From Coffea arabica (taxonomy: Eukaryota > Streptophyta > Magnoliopsida > Gentianales > Rubiaceae): DNA of 64,000 nucleotides. The translations under genes and the position numbers were made by a program. This document shows, one piece after another, positions 31,390 to 41,887 of this stretch. The notes under the pieces are model-generated. The model ran no database searches and had not been told where the DNA came from. It saw only the letters and a program-made list of their open reading frames with translations. Positions within the stretch are counted from its first letter, which is position 1. Each line of letters opens with the position of its first letter. The stretch spans positions 50,353,001-50,417,000 of the forward strand of contig NC_092316.1 of assembly GCF_036785885.1 (NCBI RefSeq). The letters run 5' to 3'.

Positions 31390-33290
31390 ATGGCTAGCTC
31401 AACTACTCCCACAATTGATCTTGAACCCTTCCTGAGAGATGGAGATGAAGATGCCAAGAAAAAGGCAACGGAGGAAATAAGACAAGCTTGTTCAGAATTT
31501 GGCTTCTTCCAAGTAGTGAACCATGGGGTGCCCTTGGATCTAATGGCTAGAGCCATTGACCTGTCCATGGAGTTCTTCAACAATCCAATGGAGGAGAAAA
31601 AGAAATCTCTGCTGAAGCCTGGCCTATCACCACCGCCTGGTTATGTCAACTTTCAAGACTTCTCCAATGACGGGAATGAACATTTTTTGATTCTATCTCC
31701 AAGTTCAGGCCTTAATATCTATCCTGAAAATCCTCCTGAATTCGGGTATGTTCGAACTTTCTTTTTCATCAAGGTTATGCTATAAATTGAGTGCATGGAT
31801 TGTGCTATAAGTCTTGAGCAATGAATCAATTATGTGGAAAGTCCGTAGAGAGTTGAAAAAGTTTCAACCTGTGCCTACATTGTCTATAATGGATTGGGAA
31901 CCTAAACAATTGGGTGGCTGAGGAATTAATACATTTTTTTATTATACCCTCCCATCCTTTCCACCCTTAACTGCAAGATACAGAATTCGAATTTAGAAAC
32001 TAAACAATTAATATATTAGTGGCTTGTCTTGGACTTGAATCAAATTAAAGCGACCCTTCCCTTATCTGGTAAAAAATCATTCCTGTCTTATTGCCCAATT
32101 TGCAACACCCTATGTGGCCATGTCCCACGTCGAAAAGATATGGAAGGATTGATTGATCACAAATATACTTAAATGTGACTCCGTTTATCCGTTGTCGACT
32201 CGTGATTTACGTCTAAATATACTTAAAAGTGACTCAGTTTATCCATTGTCGACTTGTGATTTACGTCCAAAAGTTAGTAGACCAACTCTCTGCTTTGGGC
32301 ATTAAGTATATAATCTAGGTGGTTGCTGACATTGCTAAATCCGATTTGACAATAATTGTAGAATCTTAAGATTGCCATATTCAATGCACCAAAAAAGGAA
32401 AATCCCTCTTATGAAGTAGCACATCTATTACCAAAAACAAGCCACTCTGTTTAGCGAAGGATCATCTCTTGATTAAAGCTGTAGCATCGTTCTGATTTCA
32501 CTTTTTCAATTTGCAAAGTCAAAATTTTGTTTTGACATGTCGATATGTGTGGTGATTTCATTAACATTGTCAGAAATGCACTGGAGGAAATTTTTCCTAA
32601 CTTGGTCGAATTGTCGTGGTTGATGGAGAGGATTGTAAGCATATCCTTGGGCCTTGCTCCTAACTTCCTCACAGAATACAACAATGATGATAGGAGCTGT
32701 GACTTCTTAAAGGCAGTTCATTACTTCCCTATTGAGAAAGCTGATCAGATTAATGGAACACCAGCACATAAAGATGCCAACTGCCTCACTTTCATTTTCC
32801 AGAATGAAGTTGGAGGCCTGGAAGTACTAAAAAATGAGCAGTGGATTCCAATACTACCTGCAAAAGGTGCCATAGTGGTCAATATAGGTGATGTGATTCA
32901 GGTAAATCAATCCATTTCCTAGCTTTTATGCTTTTGTTTGATATATATCGTGTAGTTAATCCTGCATAAATTCAGTTAATTCTGCATATATTTTTCATAT
33001 GTAAGGTATTAAGCAATGACAAGTTTAAGAGTGCGAGTCATAGGGTAATCAGGCAGAAAGGAAAAAGTCGTTGCTCCATCGTATTTTTTGATAATTTACA
33101 TGGAGACAAATGGATTGAGCCACTGCCAAAATTTACTACAGAGATTGGAGAATCTCCCAAATATAGAGGATTTATGTACAAGGAATACCTGCAACTGAGA
33201 GTAAAGAACAAGTTAGATCCACCAGCCAGACCCGAAGATGACATAAATATTACCCATTACTCAATCTCCACTCAGGATCAAGGCAATTGA
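31390..33290 (+). CDS. 2-oxoglutarate/Fe(II)-dependent dioxygenase (plant DOXC type), 322 aa, three exons
   Basis: Exons 31390-31745, 32574-32901 and 33006-33290 (GT-AG introns of 828 and 104 bp) give 969 coding bases with consistent phase. The N-terminal DIOX_N domain (about residues 7-110) contains IRQACSEFGFFQVVNHGVP. The jelly-roll core has the iron ligands H184, D186 (AHKDANC) and H240 (SASHRV), and the 2-oxoglutarate pair R250/S252 (RCS). NPPEF, EVGGLEVL and PKYRGFMYKEYLQLR match flavonol-synthase-like or hyoscyamine-hydroxylase-like plant dioxygenases of specialised metabolism. The reaction would be hydroxylation or desaturation of a small molecule in the cytosol, with 2-oxoglutarate going to succinate and CO2. 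The substrate cannot be told from sequence. The upstream in-frame TTG is ignored; ATG 31390 gives the normal N-terminus. No defects are visible. Confidence 0.92.
32161..32268 (+). repeat. 54-bp tandem duplication in intron 1 of the dioxygenase gene
   Basis: Two copies, 32161-32214 and 32215-32268, both containing AAATATACTTAAA, GTGACTC and TTGTCGACT. They differ at about five positions. No splice consequence is evident. Confidence 0.85.
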
Positions 33291-33417
33291 TGTCAATAGC
33301 TTCAGTTGGAAAATCTGGAATAAAATTTAAGTGTTCGTGATGTATTTTTACTTATGAAGTATGAACATTTTATGAGGGAGGCCATCATTAATTGCTTTCT
33401 TGTTTGTTTTGGTTTGT

Positions 33418-33423
33418 AATAAA
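33418..33423 (+). terminator. Polyadenylation signal candidate of the dioxygenase gene
   Basis: AATAAA about 130 bp after the stop codon, in T-rich sequence with TTTGTTTTGG just upstream. This is a usual 3' UTR length for plant genes. Confidence 0.55.
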
Positions 33424-33721
33424 ATCTCTTCAGGATTTCTAATGTGCGTATTCTCCCATCTCAACAAGATATTTGAACTTAAAGAAGTTAAATAATAGAT
33501 CTGATGGTAGAAGATATGTACATATGTTCATGGTAGTCAAAGCGATTGATATCAATTTGTTGAATATATTGGAGTTTCAAATGTAAATTTTGGTTATTGT
33601 TCAGATCTAATGTGTCTTTAGACCTTTAATTTTGTTGTATCTATGTTGTTTCTGATATATTTTCTACCGTTAATGCGGATTTCACGAATAAAATTATGAT
33701 TTTTATTATCAAAGAAAAAAA

Positions 33722-34572
33722 AAGAGAAACCCTTAAGAACATTTTATTGTTATTTAAAATAATATTTTATTTTAATGAAATTCCCTTGAGATTCCTGACA
33801 ATTTCACTGAGTTCTCTTGAGATTTGAAAAATTACGCATACCTCTCTTATCATTTAAAATGACAATTTTATCCTTAAATATTTTAATGAAATTCTCTTAT
33901 TTGGTATGCTTATACTTAGAATGAGTTTTAAAATTACTTTTTCATTCTTTTTCCTTCTTATTCCTTTTTTTTTAATTTTGCACCAATAAAACTGTAAAGC
34001 TACCACTATTGTTTCTAGTTTCTATTGTAATCAAATGTCGAACTAGTGATTTTTTTGACAAATTAATTTTATATGTAATCTTGCTGATCTTTGTTTTCTA
34101 TTTTTTGGAACTAAAATTAACAATAAATTAAAAAAAAGGCCGAAAATCACTACGAAATTATGATAATCCCACTACCCAAAAAATTCACAAAGTCTAAATG
34201 AATTATTTCAACATTTTCTTTTCTATCTTATAAATCTAAATCCATAATAAAGTACCATCAAAAGTATCTTATCACAATGATAAAATTATTGTTATAGTTG
34301 TTTATCAAATAATATGTATGGACATGAAAATTTTGACACAATTTCCTTATAATTATACTAGATAATCTTATAATTATATAGAAAAATAAATTAAAACTCA
34401 TTATATAAGGGCATTTTTGGGTATTCATTTAAAAAATTGACCAAGTCAATATTATTTTAAGACTTTGTTACTAAAACTATCAAATCAATGGATGTAAGTG
34501 TAATTTTTCAAATCTTAGAGGAGCTCAAAAGACAGTATTAGAAACCTCAGGGGAGGTTTCTGGAATTATCCC
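33722..34572. mobile_element. Long-TIR MITE-like element downstream of the dioxygenase
   Basis: Inverted ends share AGATTTGAAAAATTAC (left about 33819-33835; right, inverted, about 34500-34515) and flanking CTC/GAG-rich words. The right end reads GAAACCTCAGGGGAGG then GGAATTATCCC. I recall this GGGATAATT..AGAAACCTCCCCTGAGG end as a widespread plant inverted-repeat family. The left tip is eroded, so the left boundary is approximate and no target duplication could be read. The interior is AT-rich and non-coding. Confidence 0.6.
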
Positions 34573-36376
34573 TTAAAACTAAAAGAGCTATGTTGTTTAT
34601 TGATAACTCATCGACCAAGAAAAGGACGAATGATATTCAGCATCAAGACAACAGGGACGAGGGCACAAAATTGGACTTTATCAATCATCCCAGTGTTGTG
34701 TTACCCACCCCACAATACGCTATTGTCTAATCTTCACAAAACTAAACAAAAACAACCATCAAACGAATATTATATTCCTCTTTTTTTTTTTTTTTTTTTT
34801 ATTGGCTAAACACAAGAGCGACCAAAATCTTCAAAAGTATGATTCATGATTACTTTCTGCCTTGATGCTGAACAATTACATTTCCAGAATCTGTTTTCAA
34901 CTTAGCGTCATAAAAGGGAAATATTTGAGTAGATATTGTCACCGCGCTCAGCTTGAGGATAAATCTTTTAGCAGGTCCATTAGCATCCACATTCTGTTCC
35001 CTCTTTTTTGTGCCAATAATACACAAGAAGAGCCAAAATGGTCTAAAGTTATAATTAGTACTGTTCCACTGCCACATCTCATAAAAAGGAAAATACTCGA
35101 GTTGCATTTTTTTTTTTTGGTGTATTTTTTGAAGCTCACTCGAGTTACAATTTTTACCAAGGTAAATCTCATGACAATTATATATTTTGTCGATTGGCAG
35201 TTCTATAGATGATCTTTTATGGCAAAAATAACACTAGGTAGCAAACTAGATAATAAAAGCGTAGACCTTATGGCAGACCTTAAAAATTCGTTATTATGTT
35301 GGCAGACCTTAAAAATTTCGTTGGTTAGGTTTCCAGAACGAAACCTCCATAAGCTGCTCCTGATGCTGCTATTGTATTACTCTAGTCAAAATACTACTAC
35401 AACTAGGAAGCACTTGTAAGAGTAATTGCATTTCTGATCTCGTGAGAGATGGCGAAGAAAAATTAGACCTAATTTTTTTTGGGGTTTATTTCGGATAGGA
35501 TGCGAATCTAGGGACTAATAGTAACCGAGATGAAAATTGAGGAATAAGTTATTATTCCGTGCTTTCTTAAAATAAGCAGTTATCTCTAAAGAAAAAGATA
35601 AAAAAAAAAAAAAAAAATTGGAGACCCTATTTATTAGTCATATTATCTCTGAAACTTTTATGATTTTAATAGATTCGGGGATGGAATTTTGCATGTTTTT
35701 ATGGTTGGGATTACATAGAAACATTTGCCATGAGGAGCTATATCGCAATCAGGTTTTCAAAATGTTAGAGTTTGTAGTTAACTTTCCAATTTTGATTTCC
35801 AAAGCATATGACTAGAATCTAGTAAGTTTTGTTAATTAAAAAAAAAAAAAAAAAAGCACTCAGTATGAAAATCAGTCGTATAGGGCTTTCTTAGGGTTTT
35901 CTTCCCATGTAACATTGGCGTTTATATTGGATTTCTAATGTCCCCAATTTTGGCTTTAAAAAAAAAACTTAAAGAATCTAACCATCATTACTATTAAGAT
36001 TCTCGTCTTATTGTAAATTCTAATGGTATAAGAAACATAGTTACTTGACTCAGATATTTTCAAACACATTCGGCTTTCTGAACTTGTGTAAGTTTGATAT
36101 TCTATACGTAGCAAAATATTTTGCAAACGTTATGACAAAAGCATTACATTTTAAAATGAGAATTTGGCAAAATTTTGTGCATGAAATTTTTGAGTATCCT
36201 GGTGTGATTTTACGACAATACAAATATTATCATTATTTTTTATCACTGAAAATATATCAAATCATTTTGCAAATTTTGCGAATTTGTTCGTGATTGCGTT
36301 ACTCAAGTTAGATCTAATTGGTGCATATGATCTTTCTTCTTACTGACATGAAGTTTCGAGGACGAAACTTTATTTA
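34573..36376. other. Non-coding stretch before a Gypsy LTR remnant
   Basis: No recognisable coding. A diverged repeat (ACACAAGAGCGACCAAAATC near 34811 and ACACAAGAAGAGCCAAAATG near 35021) and several A or T runs are present. Short open frames (for instance 34862-35212, 36045-36293) have no domain that I recognise. Confidence 0.4.
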
Positions 36377-36720
36377 AGAGGGGTAGAATGTGATGTCTCG
36401 TAATGTGATTTTTTTGATGCTCTCACTATTTCTACCAATACAAGTAAGATTCGAATCTTAGGATTTTGTGATTTTGAATTTATGATTTACATAAGCTTAG
36501 ATACCTATGTAGAAATTCTCATTGTTTCTATGGATACAAGTAAGACTCGAATCTCAAGATTTTGTGATTTTGACTTTACAAGTTGCATAGGTTTAGATAC
36601 CTATGTAGAAATTCTCATTGTTTATGTCGGTACAAGTAAGACTCGAATCTCAGGATTTTGTGATTTTTGACTTTACAATTTACATAAATTTAGATACCTA
36701 TGTAGGAATTCCCTAAGAAT
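36340..36720 (+). mobile_element. Gypsy remnant: end of internal region, polypurine tract and LTR start
   Basis: AGTTTCGAGGACGAAACTTT (about 36351-36370) is the typical sequence just after the pol stop of plant Ty3/Gypsy chromoviruses. It is followed by a purine tract (AAGAGGGGTAGAA, 36376-36388) and an LTR-like start TGTGATGTCTCG at 36389. The LTR then carries the 96-bp tandem repeats. Its far end is not clear, and no pol domain is seen upstream. Confidence 0.6.
36440..36712 (+). repeat. 96-bp tandem repeats (about 2.8 copies) in the Gypsy LTR
   Basis: Units start near 36440, 36536 and 36632 and share ACAAGTAAGA(T/C)TCGAATCT and TTTAGATACCTATGTAG. Differences are few, so the expansion is moderately recent. 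A 62-codon frame across the array merely reflects the repeat. Confidence 0.9.
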
Positions 36721-37162
36721 ATGTCTAGATCTTCTTGTATATTTAACATTTCTAAATATTGGTTTGGACTTGATTCATAATAGCCTTTGAGACTATATAC
36801 TTTTCACGTATTATTTGTTTGGAGAAAAGGGATTTCATGATATAAAGACAAGGCCAAAGTTTGTACGGAATTCGAAGACAATGCATTGATAGTTTGTTGA
36901 GGTCAGGCGGCTGGAATCAAAAGGATTGAAAGAATCATAGATTCAGTTGACAAAAGGGGTTTCTATATTCATAAAGCTTTCAAAATAGATATACGAAGGG
37001 TTGTATCTTTCATTTTCATATATAATAAAATAAATGAAGAATGATGTTTCTGCCCGGACTTGAACTTTTGGTTGGCAATGAAGGTGATAATGACGATTGA
37101 AGTAGTGATGGTGGTGATGATGTTTGATGGAAGTGGTTGGTGTTTAGAATTTGAAAAATTAA

Positions 37163-37840
37163 GGCTCCGTTTAGATTTAACATTTTTTTGAAAAATTATT
37201 TTATGTTTCACATTTATAATAATAAACTCTAAAAACAACTTCAAAAAAACTCAAAAAATACAACACATCTCAAATATTTTAAAAAAATAAAAAGATTCTT
37301 TCTTTCTTTCTTTTTCCACGCACTACCCACCACCACTACCATTACCACCATCCATCACTCTCCACTATCACCACCACCACTCTCTCTCTCTCTCTCCTTC
37401 CTTTTTTCTCTTCCCTTTTCTTCTCCTTCCTCCGTTCTCCCTTCCTTTTCTTCTCCCCCAATCTTCCCTCCCCTTCACTGACCGCAACCTTCTAGGTCGC
37501 GACTAGAGTGGCTACCAAGCCACCACCTGCGAATAGGAGAGGGGTTTGGGGCCAGGGAGAAAGGAGGGAAGGGGGTAGGAGGGAGAGGAAAGAGAGATGA
37601 GGAGGAGAGGGAGAGAGGGGAGTAGGAGGGAGGGGGTGATGGTGGTTAGGTGCTGTAAAATTTTTATAAAAAATCCCAAAAAAGTGATAAATTGTAAAAT
37701 ACCCCAAAATATATTTTAAAAATCCTTAAAAATACTTCTAAAAATTACCCCCAAAAATATTTACAGTAAAAGTTTTTCATATATACAGTTACAGTAAAAT
37801 TTTTGAAAACATTCCAAAAACAACTAATCCAAACGGAATT
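37163..37840. mobile_element. Tourist/Harbinger-like MITE with a pyrimidine arm and a purine arm
   Basis: Ends GGCTCCGTTTAGATT ... TAATCCAAACGGAATT, with TAA on both sides (37160-37162, 37841-37843). From about 37288 to 37480 the plus strand is almost all C/T (CTTT, TC and CCTTCC runs). From about 37540 to 37640 it is almost all G/A (GGGAGAGG-type runs), so the two arms are roughly complementary. The 60-bp centre contains CGCGACTAGAGTGGCTACC. No coding capacity is real here. Confidence 0.65.
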
Positions 37841-38952
37841 TAAGATTTCTGTGATTTGGGAATTTTCGAGGAAGATGACCCATTTCACTAATGGGTCGAG
37901 TCTTTGGGAGAAATCAGTCAAGCTTCTGTTCAAACGGGTCAGACAAATCTGGTTAACGGGTCAAGCTAATATTGGACTTTTCTAAATAGGTTCAATTAAA
38001 GGATTTGGGCCTAATATTATGGACCGGTGTTATTTCTCTTCAGAGAAGTATTAAATAAAGGCCTGTACAGATTGAGTATCTATTCAGCCACTAACATTGT
38101 AATGCAAAAATATACTTATTGGAGGAAATCATACCTTAGGACAAAAGGCTTGTTGGGCCTGTCATCTACTCAGATAATACAAAATGCATTTCGTCCCAAA
38201 GAATTTAAAATGTCAATAATTATTCTAAGCCTCATATCTAATTTTAGAACAGTGAGGCCCAAATTTAAATAAATATAAATCTTCTTTTAATGGACTAATC
38301 TAATGCTTCTTTTAGAAAAAAATAAAAATAAAACAATAAAAAATAATAACCCTATCAAAATTGACCTAATGCTATTAGTTGAACCCAAAAGCAACTTCTA
38401 TAAATCCAAGTTTATTTTGTAAGCCCAAGATTCAAATAAATGTAAGATCAATTGATTTATCGGCTGGTTTTAGGGCTAAACTGAATTTAAATATGGTTCA
38501 ATTTCATATGAGACCGTTTAAAGAAAAAAATTACAATAATAATAATAGTAATTTTAATAAATGAAAATGAGTATGTGTCAACATTTAAAATGCATAAATA
38601 ATAATAATAGGAAAGATCATCTCAAGAATAATTTAAGGTGGCCATTCATAGAAAGAAATTTTTCCAAATTAGAAAAATCTTCTAAAAAGGGGATTTCATT
38701 AGAATTTTATGGATAAGATTAGATAGTGAAGTGTTTAAGTAATCTAACTTTACACAAGAGCATGTGATTGGAAATGATAAAATGCACAAAATCGAGGGCT
38801 TGAAAACAAGGATTACCAGGCAGCTAGATTTACAGTTAAGACTCATACACCATCCAGACCTGAAGATTTCATCCACATCAATAGTTACAAAATTTGTACC
38901 TCAGGAAGAGCAATTTGGTATTAAAGTAGGAAATAAAGAAGCTACTATCATT
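37841..38952. other. AT-rich intergenic DNA
   Basis: No gene recognised on either strand; short frames at 38027-38272 and 38764-39003 have no known domain. Confidence 0.4.
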
Positions 38953-39196
38953 AAGGCTAAATTCCACCTTGGATCCTTAATTATAGACACATTTTTACTT
39001 TAGTCCTTAAATTTTAATTTCGAATGCTTTATTGGCTAAAGTATAAAATCCGTTCCACCTTAAACTTTGAGCATAACTTGCCAACTATGCTATTAGTTAG
39101 ATGGATTTCATACTTTAAAAGGTCAAGTGTCGAAACATGAAATTTAAAAACTAAAGTGGAAGTGCGTCCAAGGATCCAAAGTGCAATTTAGCCTTT
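38953..39196. mobile_element. MITE with terminal inverted repeats of about 70 bp
   Basis: Left end AAGGCTAAATTCCACCTTGG and inverted right end AAAGGCTAAATTGCACTTTGG, followed by matching GGATCCTT, ACTTTAGT and AAATTT words in both arms. Length about 244 bp. No clear target duplication (CATT occurs on both sides but the offset is uncertain). Long TIRs suggest a MULE-type MITE. Confidence 0.7.
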
Positions 39197-40174
39197 CATT
39201 ACCGTTTTGCTTATCAAGGGGATATTGTGCTTTGGTTGATCATCTTGCTTCATGAACAATATGATGTTTATTGACACCAACGACAGCACAAGCTACAATT
39301 CCTACATTTGCATGGGGTTGATGTAACAATTTCTCCCCACATTGGATGATTGGCACCCATATTATTGTGACAACTGTGTGACATGGAGAAGGAATGAAAG
39401 ATTAATGCTGATCTGAATCATACTTCAAAATTGTGAGGCTCAAATCGAAATTTTGCTTATCAATGATATGTGCATATTGATTTTAACATTGGAGGTGTTT
39501 GGACAGGTGATATTTGGAATAATATTTCAAATAATATTGGCCTTTTCCTCAAATAATGAGACATAGCTGAAATAATGTTTGGATCATGAAATCATCCTAT
39601 TCAAAGAAGTCAATGGTGCTACTTGCTGACGTGGGAATTTACTCTGACGATGGAAAGTAAACCCGGCTGCCACATTGATGTAAGGTTAAACTTTGCTGGC
39701 TAATCTCTTTTGGACAACCACAGGTGCTTGGTAACTTTGAAGAGCATGCTGAAGGCTGGGATTCCTAAAACATATGTTCGGGGCCCACTAGTTCTTTAGG
39801 GAGAACTAAACACTAACGTGGAAATGTAAAGTCATAAAATCTACCCCTTTTCAAAATTGCTACTTAGGGTGGCTATCTGTTATTGGTCAGGACTTCTGGA
39901 ATGTACATGCAAATTTTTTCCGATTTAAGTTATGCAAAATTCATCGGAAAGCCACGGAGGAGCACAATTTATTGCAAACAAGAGCTTCTCCTATTGTACG
40001 AAGACTTGCATAGTACTTGTACTAAGAACCACCATTTGATTACAGAGAGTTAAAAACGAAACGCATTTAATAGTTTATTGCTACCGTAAGCCTCACTATT
40101 GAATATTTCTCCAGCCTTGGCCCTCACATCGTCTAATACCTCTGTGCGTATTAGATTTTTTTATTCTCATTCAC

Positions 40175-41887
40175 CTACTGTCTCCGCCTTCGTGACGCAG
40201 CATGCATTTGATTAGCCATTTCTTCTCTCATTCCCTTCCATTCTTCTATTTCTTGCGGGGACGTCAACGGTTGAATTTGTGGATATGGAGGAGCTCCACA
40301 TTCGCCTTCGAATTGCATGTCCTCTTGCTCGTACATCATGAAGTGATCATCCGAAAGCTGATTTTCCCTAAGAAAATTGTGTAGTGCACAACATGCAATA
40401 ACGACATTGATTTGCGTTTGCATATATGAATACGGAACCGAACCCCTTAAATAGGCAAACCATTGCTTCAGGACACCGAAGGATCATTCAATTACATTAC
40501 CAAGTTGAGAGTGACGAGTATTAAACAGCTCTTTCGGCCCTTGTCCTCGACCACGTCCTTGTCCAACTCTTACGTTACGTCCTCCCTTGAATGGTGTTAA
40601 AAAATCGGACACCATCTTATAAGCCGCGTCGACGAGGTAGAACTTGCCTACATCCAAATTAAGAAGTTTAGGACATCAGGGAACCTTCAATAGTTACCCT
40701 TCCTAAAAAATTTCTGTAAGGCATATTATTAAAAATCAAATTTTTTATAACCTTGGGGGAGGGGAAATGGAAAATCGGTATGCATTCTCATTGCATGTTC
40801 TAGGACCCGTGCATCGTGTGCGCTGCCTTCCCATCCAGCATAGACATATATGAACCGCATATCATGGTCACATACAGCTAATACGCTCTGGCTTTGATTC
40901 CCATGCCTATTTGTGTAGGCCATTTGCTCGTGCGCCGGAACTGTAGTAGGGATATGTGTGCCATCCAAAGCACCTACACAATCCTGCATTTATTAAGCAA
41001 ACGATCATAAATTTCAGATACAAAAAATGGTGTATAAAAGGCCATAATACGGCAATAAATTAGCTGTTTAGACTATTTCAAAATATGCCTTGAATCATCG
41101 TAGCTTCTGATGTAAGGTTGCACCAAGAGGAACAAATGGAGTTTTTTGCTTTTGAGTCCTCGCTTTACCTCAATCAATGGATGGTGAAGAAATGCGGGTG
41201 TGAATGATGAATTTATTTGTGGAGTTTGGCTATTTCCAAAAATTTCATTTTCCAGAAAATCTTCTTTTGACTAATTCCAAAAATCAGATTAATTTAAAGT
41301 TATACCACACGGAAAAAAATCGAATACCTTGAACCAAGGATAATACTTGGTGCTATATCTTATTTTTGGATGTACTTCATCACTTTGTTTTGGTTTAATA
41401 ATCTTTTGTGCAAATCGACATAACCCCAACAACACTTTCACTACATTTCTGTGGATGGTTTCCGTTGAATGTTGAAATCTTTCAGTTACTACACGAGTTC
41501 GCGTGCTATGACTTAGCATAACTAAAGTCATGGCTAGCGATTTCTCGATCGAGACATGCTTGTGCGGATTCTGAGGTACGTAGTTATTGCCTACTAGAAC
41601 ATCACAAAGTCGCATAAAATTGTCCACTGTGATTCGGCAATTCTCCAAAATACGTAGTGGGTGACCTGTTATTAGCTCTTGACCCACTTCCAACTAGGCA
41701 TGTCAGAATTGCGACAAGGTATTTTTATTAGAGGCCCATCGTAACGTTTCGGTTCCGGTGAAAAAAGTATCATAGCTGCAGCATTGAGAATAGCCACTTC
41801 GTCTTCTTCAGAGCGTGAGCCAGAAGAGGAGGAAGCGAAGTACGGATTGAAGTTTGCCATGCACGAAAAGTAGCTAAAATCCTGCAA
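40175..41887 (-). pseudogene. PIF/Harbinger DDE transposase (DDE_Tnp_4 family), inactivated
   Basis: The N-terminal part (41887-41328) contains DEVAILNAAAMIL, then ITGHPLRILENCRI and DNFMRLCDVL, typical of plant Harbinger nucleases. A GT-AG intron lies at 40984-41327. The catalytic core follows: D in GALDGTHIPTT (codon 40963-40965), AGWEGSAHDARVL, second D in YLVDAAYKM (40628-40630), then NTRHSQLGNVIE with the catalytic E (40487-40489). Directly after it TGA (40484-40486) replaces an arginine codon, probably CGA, consistent with cytosine deamination. A one-base frameshift lies near 41680. The C-terminus INVVIACCALHNFL is intact to the stop at 40175. All three acidic residues survive, but the frame is broken twice. 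Confidence 0.9.

Noticed and set aside
36482..36670. 62-codon frame with an internally repeated protein
   Set aside because: Product of the 96-bp tandem repeat in a Gypsy LTR, not a gene.
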